A stretch of 64,000 nt of DNA from contig JAUMIR010000001.1 in assembly GCA_030847615.1 (NCBI GenBank), positions 383,576,687-383,640,686 of the forward strand, read 5' to 3'. The stretch is from Gambelia wislizenii (Eukaryota; Chordata; Lepidosauria; Squamata; Crotaphytidae). The position numbers and the translations under genes were made by a program. The notes beneath the pieces are model-generated. The model did not search any database and was not told the origin of the DNA. It saw only the letters and a list, made by a program, of their open reading frames with translations. Below are positions 11,580 through 22,654 of this stretch, piece by piece. How positions within the stretch are numbered: position 1 is the stretch's first letter; every line of letters begins with the position of its first letter.

Positions 11580-11757
11580 GCTGGAGGAAATCACAAGGGC
11601 CATCTAGTCCAACCCCCTGCCATTCAGGAATACACAATCAAAGCATTCCCAACTGACAGCCATCCAGCCTCTGTTTAAAAACCTCCAAAGAAGGAGACTC
11701 CACCACACTCTGACACAGTGCATTCCACTGTTGAACAGTTCTTCCTAATGTTTAGGT
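11580..11757 (-). mobile_element. CR1 LINE 3' fragment
   Basis: A second CR1 3' piece, with 'gggccatctagtccaaccc' and 'aaaacctccaaagaaggag', similar to the 3' part of the copy at 10934. It lacks the terminal 8-mer repeats. Confidence 0.8.
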
Positions 11758-11874
11758 GATATGATGATTATGAAAGGGCAACAAATTGTTAGTTATTATT
11801 ATACTTTTTGGCTTTTTACTGCCAGGGTGTGAAGAGTTGTTACTGGAATGTTCTGTCTGAGGTGCTAAAATGCC

Positions 11875-12260
11875 TTGATCAGATGTAGGTACAATGCCCC
11901 TTCAATACTTGCTTTCCCTCTTCAGACAACAAACTGTTTTGGGCCAGCCCTACTTCAACCTCCGTGGTCCGCCCTGGCCTCACATCGGGAGGCATGGAGA
12001 CGCACTATCCACAATGCTGCAGCCTTATTTGAGAACTCACGACGAACAAGTCTTGAAGAGAAACGACAACGCAGAAAGAATCACAACCCAAAAACATCAC
12101 CCAAGGAGACCTTCTGCTGTGCTTTTTGTAACCGGACTTGTTTATCTCGGATTGGCCTTTTTAGTCATCAGCGCGCTTGCAGAAAGCGCGGGATGAGTCC
12201 TTCCTGAATCTTCGTTTGCGAAGAAAAGCCAGAGGACTTCAACCTCATTTGGGCCAGAAT
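11875..12260 (+). mobile_element. LINE fragment: C-terminal RT tail with CCHC-like finger
   Basis: The 110-codon frame at 11875-12207 contains 'SHREAWRRTIHNAA' and a C-terminal Cys/His cluster, 'CAFCNRTCLSRIGLFSHQRAC'-like (C-x2-C-x3-C, H, C). This combination is typical of the C-terminus of certain non-LTR retrotransposon polyproteins. A near-identical copy lies on the minus strand at 41463-41825 and extends further upstream. The LINE clade is not assigned. Confidence 0.7.
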
Positions 12261-13608
12261 CATTAGGTGATTACTGGCAAGCATTTATCTCCTCTCCAGG
12301 GTTTCTTTTTCCATACAACATATGTAGAATATCTCCAATATGGGGATAACCACCCTGACTTCCTTTATAGAGCTTTTGTGTGAATTAGTGACATGATGTA
12401 TGTAAAGGACATGGAACAGCTTTCCTTGATAACACTCTAGGTTTGTTAGACTACAAACCCTATCTTCCATGGCCAGTGGGAAGGGTGACAGAAGTTGTAG
12501 TCCAAAGGGCACCTGGTTGAGGAAGGCTGATTTAGAACATTTGACATGCCCTGCTTACAAATACTGTGAATTTGTTTCACACTCACCTTGTTAGAACATC
12601 CAAGATGGTGATCAATTCCTTTTCCAAAAATAACAAGTCTACATGAAAACTATATGATAAAGGATAAAAAAGATTTTTAAATGTTACTGTTCAAGAAGAA
12701 TGCACATTTTAAGGCTTACATAAACCAAAGAAAAGCCCAGTTTGCTTGTCTGTCTGTACTTCCTTATCTATAATCCCACATTTCTGCTTTTTATGTTACT
12801 TTACAGTCTCTTCCTTGTAGGATACAAATCTATGTTTCCCCTAAACTCATTAATGTTTTTGTTTTAGTTTCCTTCCTTAGTAACTTGCTCCAAATGTTTG
12901 CTAGCTCTTGTGTGAAATTGACCTTCTATCTGTAGTATTCTGAAGTCTTTAAAAAAAAAACCTACAAAATAAATCTGCTTCTAATGAAGTAAATGAAAAA
13001 AATGTATTAATTTCACTAGAAGGTAGCATCAGGTTCTAATTTTAGATTTTCTTTTGTTTTTTAGACTTTTACGTGTGTGAGCCAACATTTTGACCCCATT
13101 CCAAGTATGGATCCCATTTCCATTACCAGATGGAGCAGCTATCCATTTAAGCATTACAAAGTGAAAAGGAGTGCTTGCTAGCTAGCAGGTCTGCCTCTTC
13201 AAGCCCCCAGAGTTCTACCAAAAACTTTGCTAGCAGTGGCAGCTGGTGGCTTCCACATTGGTGGGGAAAAGAATCCAGTCCAGTTTTCATCTGAGTTTTA
13301 AAGGAGCTATCCAAAGCTATCCATTTCAGGGGATACAGTCCAGCACCCTTGAATAGCTTGAATAGCTTCACTGCTGCCCTAACATGGTAGCCACCACTCT
13401 CTGGTACTGTGTTTAGCCAGCTCCAGTCTTGAAGCAATGTAGTTAGGGCCTCATATGGATGTAATCCTACATTAAATACAGAGAGTGCTAGAATTATGTG
13501 CAAGCTGAGTAAAGTATCGTTTCAGACTTCAGATTAAGAGGAGCCTCTAAATACAAAACAAGAAAAAAGAAAAAGACCTTTAAAAGACTAAAACTGAAAT
13601 ATTACATA
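12261..13608. other. unassigned non-coding sequence
   Basis: No recognisable gene or repeat. AT-rich. The 118-codon frame on the minus strand (13503-13147) has no homology that I recognise. Confidence 0.5.
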
Positions 13609-16092
13609 TGAGGTCTGTCTATTAAATAATGAGACTGATACAATAACCCATCTAGATTTATATATATATTACAATTCTAATGCTTGTCCCCTTCAATATA
13701 CTCCCTGTTCACACTCACACACCGATGCAGTCTTGTTTTCCATTGGATGAAGGTGTAGAGCAGATCAGTTTCTGGCAGTTGTTTCAACACATCTGTTACT
13801 GCGAAACGTGTTTCTTTAAGCATCGATTTCACTTTAGTGAAAAGGAAAAGTTGCATGTGCCAAATCTGGTGAATATGGAGGATGTTCAATTGTAGTAATG
13901 CTGTATTGGCCAAAAATTGCTTCACAGAAAGTGCTGTGTGAGCAGTCACATTGTCTTGATGATTAAGGAAACTATTTTTCCACAATTCTGGCCTTTTTTT
14001 CCCTGACTCTTTCTCTCAGCTTTGTCAAAACTTCCTTATAATAATGCTGGTTCGTTGTTTTGCCTTCTGGAACCCATTCTGCCAAAATTGCATCCTTGAT
14101 GTAAATAATAATAATAATAATAATAATAATGGCTTTGAATGCGACTTGCTTTGACGTGCTTTTTTCATTCTTGGTGTATTCCATTGCATTGACTATTCAG
14201 GAATACCTGGTCAGTATAAATGAATTCAAGTCTCCAGGGCCAGATGAACTACATCTAAGGGTACTAAAAAAAACCTGGCAGAAGTAATCTCAGAACCACT
14301 GGCAATAATCTTTGAGAAATCCTGGAGAACAGGAGATGTCCCAGCAGACTGGAGGAGGGCAAATATTGTCCCATCTTTTTTTTAAAAAAAAGGGGGGGGG
14401 GAGAAGACCCAAATAATTATTGCCCAGTCAGCCTGACATCAATACTAGGAAAGATTCTAGAGCAGATCATTAAACAGTTTGTAAGCTCTTAGAAAGGAAT
14501 CCATGATCACTAAAAGTCAACATGGGTTTTTGAAAAACAAGTCATGCCAGACTAACCTTATCTCTTTTTTCAATAGAGTTACATACTTGGTAGATGAAGG
14601 GAATGCTGTGGATGTAGCATATCTTGATTTCAATAAGGCCTTTGACAAAGTTCCCCATGATATCCTTGCAAAAAAAGTTAGTATCAAGCGGGCTAGACAA
14701 TGCAACTCTTAGGTAGATTTGTAATTGGCTGATGGGCTGAATCCAAAGGGTAGTCACCAATGGCATCTCTTCATCCTGGAGAGAAGGGACCAGTGGGGTG
14801 CCACAGGGTTCTGTCCTTGGCCCAGTGCTATTCAACATCTTTATCAATTACTTGGATGAGGGAATAGAGGGTAGGCTTATCAAGTTTGCAGATGACACCA
14901 AATTAGGAGTTGCTAATACCCCAGAGGACAGGATCAGAATTCAAAATGACCTTAACAGATTAAAAAGCTGGGCCAAAACTAACAAAATGAATTTCAACAG
15001 GGAGAAATGTAGGATATGACACTTGGGCATTAAAAATGAAAAGCAAATATATATAATGGCTGACACCTGGCTTGATAGCAGTATATGCAAAAGGGATCTA
15101 GGAGTCTTAGTGGACCACAAACTGAGCATGAGTCAGCAGTGTGACACGGCAGCTAAAAAAGCCAGTGTGATCAATAGGGGTATAGTGGATCAATAGGGGT
15201 ATAGTGTCTAGATCAAGGAAAGTAATAGTGCCATTCTATTCTGCTTTAGTCAGGCCTCACCTGGAATACTGTGTCCAGTTCTGGGCACCACAATTCAAGA
15301 AGGATATTGAGAAGCTGGAACGTATCCAGAAGAGGGCAACCAAAATGGTAGGAGGTTTGGAAGTTACGTCCTATGAGAAGTTCCTTGGTGAACTGGGTGT
15401 GTTTAGCCTGGAGAAGAGAAGGTTAAGAGAGGACAAGATAGCCATGTTTAAATACTTAGAAGGATATCATACTGAGGATGGAGCAAACTTATTTCTGCAG
15501 CTCCAGAGATTAGGACACATAGCAGTGGGTTCAAACTACAGGAAAAGAGATTCCATCTAAACATGAGGAAGAACTTCCTGACAGTAAGAGCTGTTTGGCA
15601 GTGGAATGCACTACCTTGGAGTGTGGTGGAGTCTCCTTCTTTGGAGGTTTTTCAACAGAGGCTGGATGGCCATCTGTCGGGAATGCTTTGATTGTCTATT
15701 CTTGCATGCCAGGGTGTTGGACTGGATGGCCCTTGTGGTGTCTTCCGACTCTATGATTCTATGATTCTATGACTGTCATTTTGTCTCAGGGTCATACTAG
15801 AAGATCTAGGCTTCATCACAAGTGATGATTTTTTGGAAAAGGTTTGGGTATGCCTCTAGTTGCTGCAGAATGTCATGTTGCTTGACTTTTAAACTTAGCA
15901 TTTTTTCCGGCACACAACAGACAACACACCTGCTTTAAATGAATACTGAAAATTAACTGAACGGTGGAGAGTTTTGATGTTTGTCATGCAGGTTCAGACA
16001 TGTTCAAGGTCACCACTCAAGCGTTCACAACCAGTTATTCCTTATTTGTCTGAAAGGTAGAAACAGTCTCATTATTTAATAGATAGGCCTCG
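13609..16092 (-). mobile_element. mariner DNA transposon, split by a CR1
   Basis: Inverted ends 'tgaggtctgtctattaaata' (13609) and, reverse complemented, 'cgaggcctatctattaaata' (16092) match over 29 bp with three mismatches. Both are flanked by TA (13607-13608 and 16093-16094). Minus-strand transposase remnants include 'HQDNVTAHTALSVKQFL', resembling the mariner catalytic region, and, in another frame near 14190, 'QWNTPRMKKARQSKS'. A CR1 at 14194-15773 interrupts the gene, and the flanks rejoin cleanly across it. Without the CR1 about 0.9 kb remains, less than a usual 1.3-kb mariner, so part of the gene is deleted. Stops and frameshifts make it inactive. Confidence 0.88.
14194..15773 (+). mobile_element. 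CR1 LINE, 5'-truncated, inserted in the mariner
   Basis: Plus-strand frames in order: 14503-14712 with 'YLDFNKAFDKVPHDIL' (RT motif A); 14798-15019 with '[14 protein letters not shown]' and 'KFADDTKLG' (motif B' region and the catalytic FADD box); 15204-15560 with '[15 protein letters not shown]'. The 3' end has the tandem 'attctatg' repeats. Frameshifts separate the frames. The endonuclease domain and the RT N-terminus are missing or reduced to 14195-14500. It is younger than the mariner it splits. Confidence 0.92.
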
Positions 16093-16439
16093 TAATTAGT
16101 TTTTGGGGTAATGTTGTGGCACCTGTTAAATGCGACATCTAAGTATTTCTGAATCCAGCTTTGAATACTAAATGGGCAATTGCAGCAAACCTCAGAACTA
16201 TGGAGTCCTTGTTCATTCAGTTTGAAATGAGCAATCACACTTCCCATCTCCTGAATAAGAAGGTGTGTTGTTGTTGTTGTTTCCTCCTCGTCCTCCTTTT
16301 CCTTTATTATGATCATCATCATCTCTCAATTCTGGAGGAACAGGATATAAGTAAATAAAATAATAATAAAATTATCATCAAACCATTGTTATGAATTTCC
16401 AAGCCTGTGGTACTGGGAAACAGAACTCAGAGCAGGAAT

Positions 16440-17549
16440 TCATGCCATCACAGTTTCCTCACTTTTAATCATATGGAGCAAACTGATTAAATGTGGAATA
16501 GATGAGAACACTGTCTGACCCATAACTGGTTGGGAAATGGTGCTCAAGGAGTCATCAGCAATGGTTCTGTTTCAAACTGGAAGGAGGTCTCAAGTGGAGT
16601 GCCTCGGGGTTCTGTCCTAGGGCCATTACTCATCAACAGTTTTATAAATGACTTAGATGATGGGGTGGAGGGACCCCTTATCCAATTTGCAGATATGTTA
16701 GCTACCCCTCAAAACTGCGAGGGGTGGCTAATGCATTGGAAGATAGAAACAGAGTCCAAAAGGACCTTGATAAAATAGAAAAGTGGACAGAAATTAATAA
16801 AATGAAATTCAGTCGAAACAAATGCAAAATTCTACATTAAGGCCACAAAAAACAAATGCACATGTATAGGGTATGGATGATACATAGCTCAACAATACTA
16901 CATGTGAAAAGGACATTGGAGTTATTGTTGATCATAAGTTGAACATGAGCCAGCAGTGTGATGCTGCAGCAGAGAAAGTGGATGCTATTTTAGAAGCATA
17001 GTTTCCAAATCAAGGGAAATAATAATCCCACTAGATTCTGTGATGGTCAGGCCTAATCTGGAGTACTGTGGTCAGTTCTGGGGAGGGGGCTCATTTTAAA
17101 AAGGATGTAGACAAGTTGGAGCAAATTCAGAGAACAGCAAAGAGGATGTTATGAGGTATGGAGAAGAAAACATATGAGGAAAGAGTGAAGGAGTTGGACA
17201 TGTTCCACTTGTTGAGGAGGAGACTGAGGGAAGACATAATTGTACTCTTTAAATGCCTCAAGGGTTATCACAGAGAGGAGGTGGAAGGCCTATTCTCTAC
17301 TGCCCTAGAAGGTGAGACCAGTTCTAATGGTTTGAAGTTACAGGAAAGAGGATTATGGTTGAACATTAGAAGGAATGCCTTGATAGTGAGAGCAGTTTGG
17401 CAATGGGACAAATTGCTTAGAGAGGTGGTGGGGTCTCCTTCTCTGGAGGTCTTCAAAAAGAGCTACCTTTAGCCGGAGATCCTGCATTGAGCAGGGCATT
17501 GGACTCGATGGCCCATGAGGCCCCTTCCAACTCTTTATGATTCTATGAC
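16440..17549 (+). mobile_element. CR1 LINE, second subfamily, degraded
   Basis: Carries 'VPRGSVLGPLLINSFINDL' (16530-16778) and a C-terminal segment at 17158-17472 with 'LRRRLREDIIVLFKCLKGYH'. It ends in 'tgattctatgac'. The protein differs clearly from the CR1 at 14194, so this is a different and more decayed subfamily. The catalytic DD box region reads 'FADM' and has lost the aspartates. Confidence 0.85.
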
Positions 17550-18489
17550 TATACATGGCTGGAGGTTGGAGAAATCAACAAGAAAATGATGATCCCAAAC
17601 AGCATATAGGCCACATTGACCAGTGGGTACTATGTTGAGTAGTCATGTCTCACTAAATTTAGTACAATCAAGTTTAGTTTGCAGGATGAAGCTGGGAAAG
17701 ATTATCAAGAGCTCCACTGGATGTAATCTTACAAGAACTGAGAGCCAATTCAAATGTAAATCAGAAGCATGTGAGGCATCTCTGGGACTATGCCATTTGA
17801 CATATGTGTGTGATTGCATATTTATGCTCTCATATAAAAGTTTTTTAGAATGTTGAAAGCTAGCACTTTAGCCTAGGCCTCTCCTGGACATTTAGGCTTT
17901 TTCTTTTTCACATGGAGAAACATAGAAAACACTATGTGCCTGTTCTGATCATTTAAATTTACTGTTAAGAGTGCATCCTGAACAACATCTAGCAGTCAGA
18001 TGAACTGGCCCCCAGACACTCTGATGATGCTGTTATTCAAATAAATGCATACCATCTTTGCCAAATGCACACACTCTTTCTCTCATTCCTTTCTGCTAAA
18101 TGGAATTGAGGTGTGTGTGTGTGTGTGTGTATGTGTGTATGTGTATGAGAGATGATGATGAAACATGTTTTCTAATTTGATGCTGGCTGAGATTTTGCCA
18201 TTTATTGCCCCTAAATAGATTTACAAGCAGTAGGCATGCTGGTTACTGAAAGTACATTAATATCATGTGCTGCTGAATATATCAAGTTCAAATTTCAACC
18301 CAGCCTTAAAAGCAGATGTCCAAGGAAACCAGTCCTGGGAACAAAAGAGAAAGCAAGTGACTCCTTTAAATCTTGAACACAGTAGACAGCTTTGAAAATG
18401 AGAAGCCATGCTCCCACACTAGAAAACATTTACTGAAGTCCATTAAATTAAACTATTATTTAGTTTTCAAAGCAAATTGCTGTATTAGT
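17550..18489. other. unassigned sequence with GT microsatellite
   Basis: A (GT)n run lies at about 18111-18148. Nothing else recognised. Confidence 0.5.
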
Positions 18490-18610
18490 CTGCTTCAGTA
18501 TAGAAAGGACAGGAGGCAAGGAATCTAGTAGCATCTTTAAGACTGTTTTAGTTTTGCATGAGTTTTCATGGATTCCTATCCATTTCTTCAGATGTACTGA
18601 TGGAGTTCAG
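18490..18610 (+). repeat. interspersed repeat fragment
   Basis: The pattern 'ctgtattagtctgcttcag' ... 'aatctagtagcatctttaag' ... 'catggattcctatccatttc' ... 'cttcagatg' matches, from memory, a repeat tail widespread in reptile genomes. The family name is uncertain. Confidence 0.4.
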
Positions 18611-19273
18611 TATTGTTATTTGGCCCTTGAGGTACCACAAATTAGAACACTCACTTAAAATTTGTAATAAGGTCAGAGCAAGAAATAATCATGCTTATGC
18701 AAATAAAATTACAAGCATAAACTCCATGTTCCTTTGATTTAGAATGGACAGAGAAGCATGTATGAGGTAAGCGTATCTAGAAGAGCAGTCTAAATATTTT
18801 CAATTGAAATAGATGGGACTTAAAATGCTTTTATATAAGACTAGATAGTCTCTAAGTTTCTTAACTTGAAACCCGCCAAATGTTTCAGCATGGCCAATGA
18901 TAAGGATAAGTCAAAAGATCTGGAGGACACCTGGAGGAAGATTTTCAAATTGCTTTCCCCTGATAAACTGCTTTCTCCTCATTTTGGACTAATTTTCCCA
19001 ATACTATTTTTAGCCCTTTCTACAATGTTTAGTCAAGCTCGCTCCCTCTCCCTCCCTCCCTCCCTCCCTCCCTCCCTCCCCCCCTCTCAATCTCTCTGTA
19101 TGTATGTAGGTCACCTGGCTCAACATGCTGCTACGAAAGCCCACTGGTTGTGCATGGGGTCATAGTTCACATTTGCTCTTTAGAGCAGTTCCTGGGAATT
19201 ACTGGCTTGAGTAAGTAGGGTGAGTTAAGTGCAGATGTTACAGGAAAGTCCATGGAAATGGCAAAGACATTTG
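18611..19273. other. unassigned sequence with CCCT microsatellite
   Basis: A (CCCT)n run lies at about 19041-19089. The 99-codon frame across it (18866-19165) is not credible as a gene. Confidence 0.5.
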
Positions 19274-20318
19274 GGGCACGTCTAAACAGTGAAAATACCC
19301 CTCGTGGAATTCACTGGGAATCCTACCTGTCAAAACAGGATCAAGCGCCAACCCACACTATTCAGAAGGAAGGCGGGGAGCAAAATGACAAAAACAACAG
19401 GGTAAAAGCCTTCACAGATTTGCCTGTACTTTTTCACAAACTGCGAGGTGGGTGCACATTTTTGCTTATTTGGACTATAGAACAATAAAAAACTCGAAGG
19501 GAAGCATAAAAAGGATCAATATTTTCTGTTTTGATTTCTTATGAAATTGGAGAATCGCTCTATTGCACTGAGAGTAGTGGGCCTATGTGTGTAAAATGGA
19601 GTCTAGCATCCATTTTATGAAGAGACCACAATAAAGATCACTCACTGAGGAGCCCTCTCCTCTTCTGCCTTGTATCTAAGTATTCCTTTCTAACAGCTGC
19701 ATGTGCAAGGATGAAAAGAAGACAGACAGTCTTTCTTTGGGAGACTAAAACAAAGGAAACCATCCAGCAGTTATTTGTATGTCCTTCCTACCTCGCCAAG
19801 AAAGTCTGGAAGCCTGCTACTTCTTATCTATGCTTTTCTTTAGATGTATAATTAGAAATTGGCACAAGTAACTGGCATATTTTCAAGGTAGAAAAAGTAG
19901 GAGTCAAAAGAGTATAAAGGCTTGGCTCTTAGTTTATTGTCCCTTTAATCTGAAGGTACCTACCTGCACAGATATCTGTTTTGTAGAGGCTCGAGCCTTT
20001 CAATATTCCTATTTGCAATAAACTTCCAGTTTTCAAGAAATGTTGTGTCTCTTGCCTGTTCTTCTGGTCCAAAGCTGTCATTCAGTTAGGAGAGTTTGGA
20101 TGACAGCACCAGCACACCTTGGGATGACTTTTTTTTTTTTTTAATCCCACTGATGGTGAAGAACTAACACGAGTAACTCACTCATGGCCACCATCAGGAA
20201 TGTGAGGCTTATGGGGGCTTCCAAGGCCAGAAAAACTGTTTAGACATGTTGCTGCTGTTGTGAGATGCCAATACTACGAGGTATTTTAGGATTCCCCCCC
20301 CCCTGTGTAGATGGGCCC
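19274..20318. mobile_element. GG-terminal MITE with TTG target duplication
   Basis: The left end is 'gggcacgtctaaacagtgaa'; the right end, reverse complemented, is 'gggcccatctacacaggggg'. Flanking direct repeats are TTG at 19271-19273 and 20319-20321 (TTGG if four bases). Subterminal blocks 'aaaatacccctcgtgg' and 'aaaatacctcgtag' also match. A candidate solo LTR occupies the middle. It shares an 'aacacgagtaactc' block with the element at 7471. Confidence 0.6.
19591..20112 (+). mobile_element. candidate solo LTR of an endogenous retrovirus
   Basis: LTR-like order of signals: a U3-like segment starting near 'tgtgtgtaaaatgg', a TATAAA at about 19914-19919, and an AATAAA polyadenylation signal about 100 bp later, at about 20016-20021. 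A GT-rich downstream stretch follows, and the end near 20112 is CA. No second LTR, primer-binding site or gag/pol was seen. No clean target duplication was found, so the ends are approximate. It lies inside the MITE at 19274-20318. Confidence 0.4.
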
Positions 20319-20439
20319 TTGGAAAGCCTTCAGTCACAGACACTGGAGAGTCATCCCAGTGATCTGCTTGATATTTGCCATGTCTGTCTGCATGGAAGTG
20401 TGCCTGTTCCTAGATATACCTTCCTGAGAACTGACATCT

Positions 20440-21060
20440 ACATGTGGAGTTCTCTATGTCCCACTAGTGGGAACAATTATCATATGGAAACATGGGAGAT
20501 GGCCTTCTCTGCTGTTCCCCCCATTTATGGAATGCTGGCCCCTGCCGCCTCTGGAGGCTTGTTTGGTACCAGTGTTGGTTTCTTTCAGGCATCAAGCTAA
20601 AGCATGGCTTTTTGTTAAAGTCTTTGGTGCCTAATCTCTCTCCTTTTAAAATGTACATGGCTTTGACTGTTTAAGCCTTTTCTGCTGTTTTAATTTGGGG
20701 GCCTTCTCACCACACAATTATAGCTCTGTGATCCTACTTTAAATGCCATGGCAACATCCTATGGAACACTGGGTTTGTATTAGGAAGGAGTATTTAGAAT
20801 TAGAAAATTGAGCCAGAGAGCTTCACCAAACTACAAACCCCAGGATTCCATATGATGAAACTATGGCAGATGAAGTGGAATCATGGTGCTGTAACTGTAT
20901 AGTGTGAAAGAGCCTTCAGTGATCTTTTTAATATGCTTTTATCCTATTTAATATTTTTATTGTAATTTAACTGTTTTTAAAATGTTTATATTGTTTTAAT
21001 TGTATTCTGCCTGGATATCACATGATGGAGAGGGGGGATAGACATATTGTAATGAATAAA
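20440..21060 (+). mobile_element. L2-like LINE 3' end with nested MITE
   Basis: The 20265-20600 frame resembles the C-terminal tail of L2-type RT in a degraded form. The downstream part reads 'gtattctgcctggatatcac' and ends in 'aatgaataaatgaat', as L2 3' ends do. A palindromic element at 20700-20914 interrupts it. Confidence 0.5.
20700..20914. mobile_element. palindromic MITE
   Basis: The ends 'ggccttctcaccacac' and 'gtgtgaaagagcc' are inverted. The interior is an imperfect palindrome, with 'cctatggaacactggg' opposite 'ccccaggattccatat' and the pair 'ctactttaaatgccatgg' / 'ctatggcagatgaagtgg'. The same fold occurs at 22135 and 50032. No clear target duplication. Confidence 0.6.
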
Positions 21061-21364
21061 TGAATGTGATACACAAAACCATGTAAGAGAGCATAAAATA
21101 AAATATGTTTCGGGAGAGGGAGATTCCCTTCAGAGATGTTGCTTAACGCTTTACCTGCTTGCTGTTTCCTCCCTTGAAATCATCCTGAAGTTGCTTCACT
21201 TCCCCCCTCCCCATTCAATCCTGAGTTCCAGAAATGTGTTTGGAACAGGTGGGCTTGTATTGGCTTTTTATTGTCACCAGTTTCCCATGAGCCCCTGCAA
21301 AAGGAAATAAGAAAAAAGCTATGCTTCTGCTAAAATCTGAGCATCAAATTCAATTTGTTCCACT

Positions 21365-22000
21365 GAGAATATAAGAAGATCCACATTGGATCAGACCAAG
21401 GATCCATTTAATCCAACATTCTGCTCACCTGTTGCCCATGGGAAGGTCACAAGCAGGACGTGTATGCAAATGTTTTTGGTTTTAAATATGTTGTAAGCCA
21501 CCTTGAGTCCCACTATCGGGACAAAGCAGGATGAAAATGACAAGAACAACAACAGCAGCAACAACAACTGCACCTTCTATCTCCCATTCCCCAGCAAGTG
21601 ATATACAGAGACACACTGCCTGTGATACTGGAGCTGATAATATAGCCACCCTGAATAGTAGCCACTGATAATCTCAACCACCATGTGTTTCTCTAATCCC
21701 CTGCTGAAGCTATCCAAACTGGGCACCCACTTCGTCTTGTGGCAGTGAATGCCACCCTTTACGTGCTGTGCAAAAAAGTACTTTCTTTTATCTGTCCTGA
21801 GAATTTCCCACCATTTCAGTTCAGTGGACCAGCCCAAGTTCTAATATTATGAGAGAGGTAAAAAAAACTTTTCCCTGTCTACTTTCAACTTCCCATTATG
21901 GGTAATTTATATACACCTCCATCATGTCTTCCCCTTCTCAGCTATTTGATCATGCTGATTGCCCTTTTCCTCACACACTGGAAAATCTATAAGTAGGTCC
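21365..22000 (-). mobile_element. CR1/L3-like LINE 3' fragment
   Basis: Begins 'agatccacattggatcagac', and continues with 'aagtgatatacagagacaca', 'gtggcagtgaatgccaccct' and 'gtactttcttttatctgtcc'. From memory this matches the minus strand of a CR1-related 3' end common in sauropsids. An L2-type tail ('ttgtaagccaccttgagtcc') is nested at about 21480-21570. Confidence 0.6.
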
Positions 22001-22134
22001 ATTCTACTTATAGATTATAAGCATCAACTCTCATCTACTATTATAGAGATAGTGTAGGTGGTGATGACTTAACTGTATTTCTCCAACCATTTGGGTATTT
22101 GGAATAGGACATTGTTCATAGTGTGGTGTCTTTA

Positions 22135-22353
22135 GCTGAATCTGGACTGCAGAAATAATCCAGTTTGACACCACTTTAACTGCCATGGCTCAGTGCTATG
22201 GAATCCTGGGATCTGTAGTTTGTTGTGGCACCAGAGTTCTGTCAGAGAAAGTGAAACATCTCACAAAACTACAGATCCCAGAATTCCATAGCATTCAACC
22301 ATGGCAGTTAAAGTGGTGTCAAACTGCATTATTTCTGCAGTGCAGATGCAGCC
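22135..22353. mobile_element. palindromic MITE
   Basis: A nearly perfect inverted repeat spanning the element. The left arm has 'ctgcagaaataatccagttt', 'gacaccactttaactgccat' and 'ctatggaatcctgggatctg'. The right arm is the reverse complement of each in mirrored order. The ends are 'gctgaatctggactgcag' and 'ggctgcatctgcactgcag'. Flanks are TTA and CTA. Confidence 0.8.
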
Positions 22354-22600
22354 TAAGTTGTATTAAATATACTTTGGGGGGTATGTGTGTTTCTTTTGTA
22401 GGGTTTGAGTTTTATTTTTCTGGGGGGAGGTTTTGGGTGTGGAGCTGGTTATCAAATGTTTATAAATATATGATATCACCTGCCCGGCTACTGACTAGCC
22501 CTTGGTGACTGCTTCTGTTTAACATATCAGTAAAGGTTGTAGAATTACGATGGTTAGGCTAACCATCTCTGGGACATAAAACCCACTCCTGCCCTCATTT

Positions 22601-22602
<2 letters not shown>

Positions 22603-22639
<37 letters not shown>

Positions 22640-22654
22640 ACACACACACACATA
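22603..22654. repeat. CT/CA microsatellite
   Basis: A (CT)n run passing into (CA)n. Confidence 0.95.
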
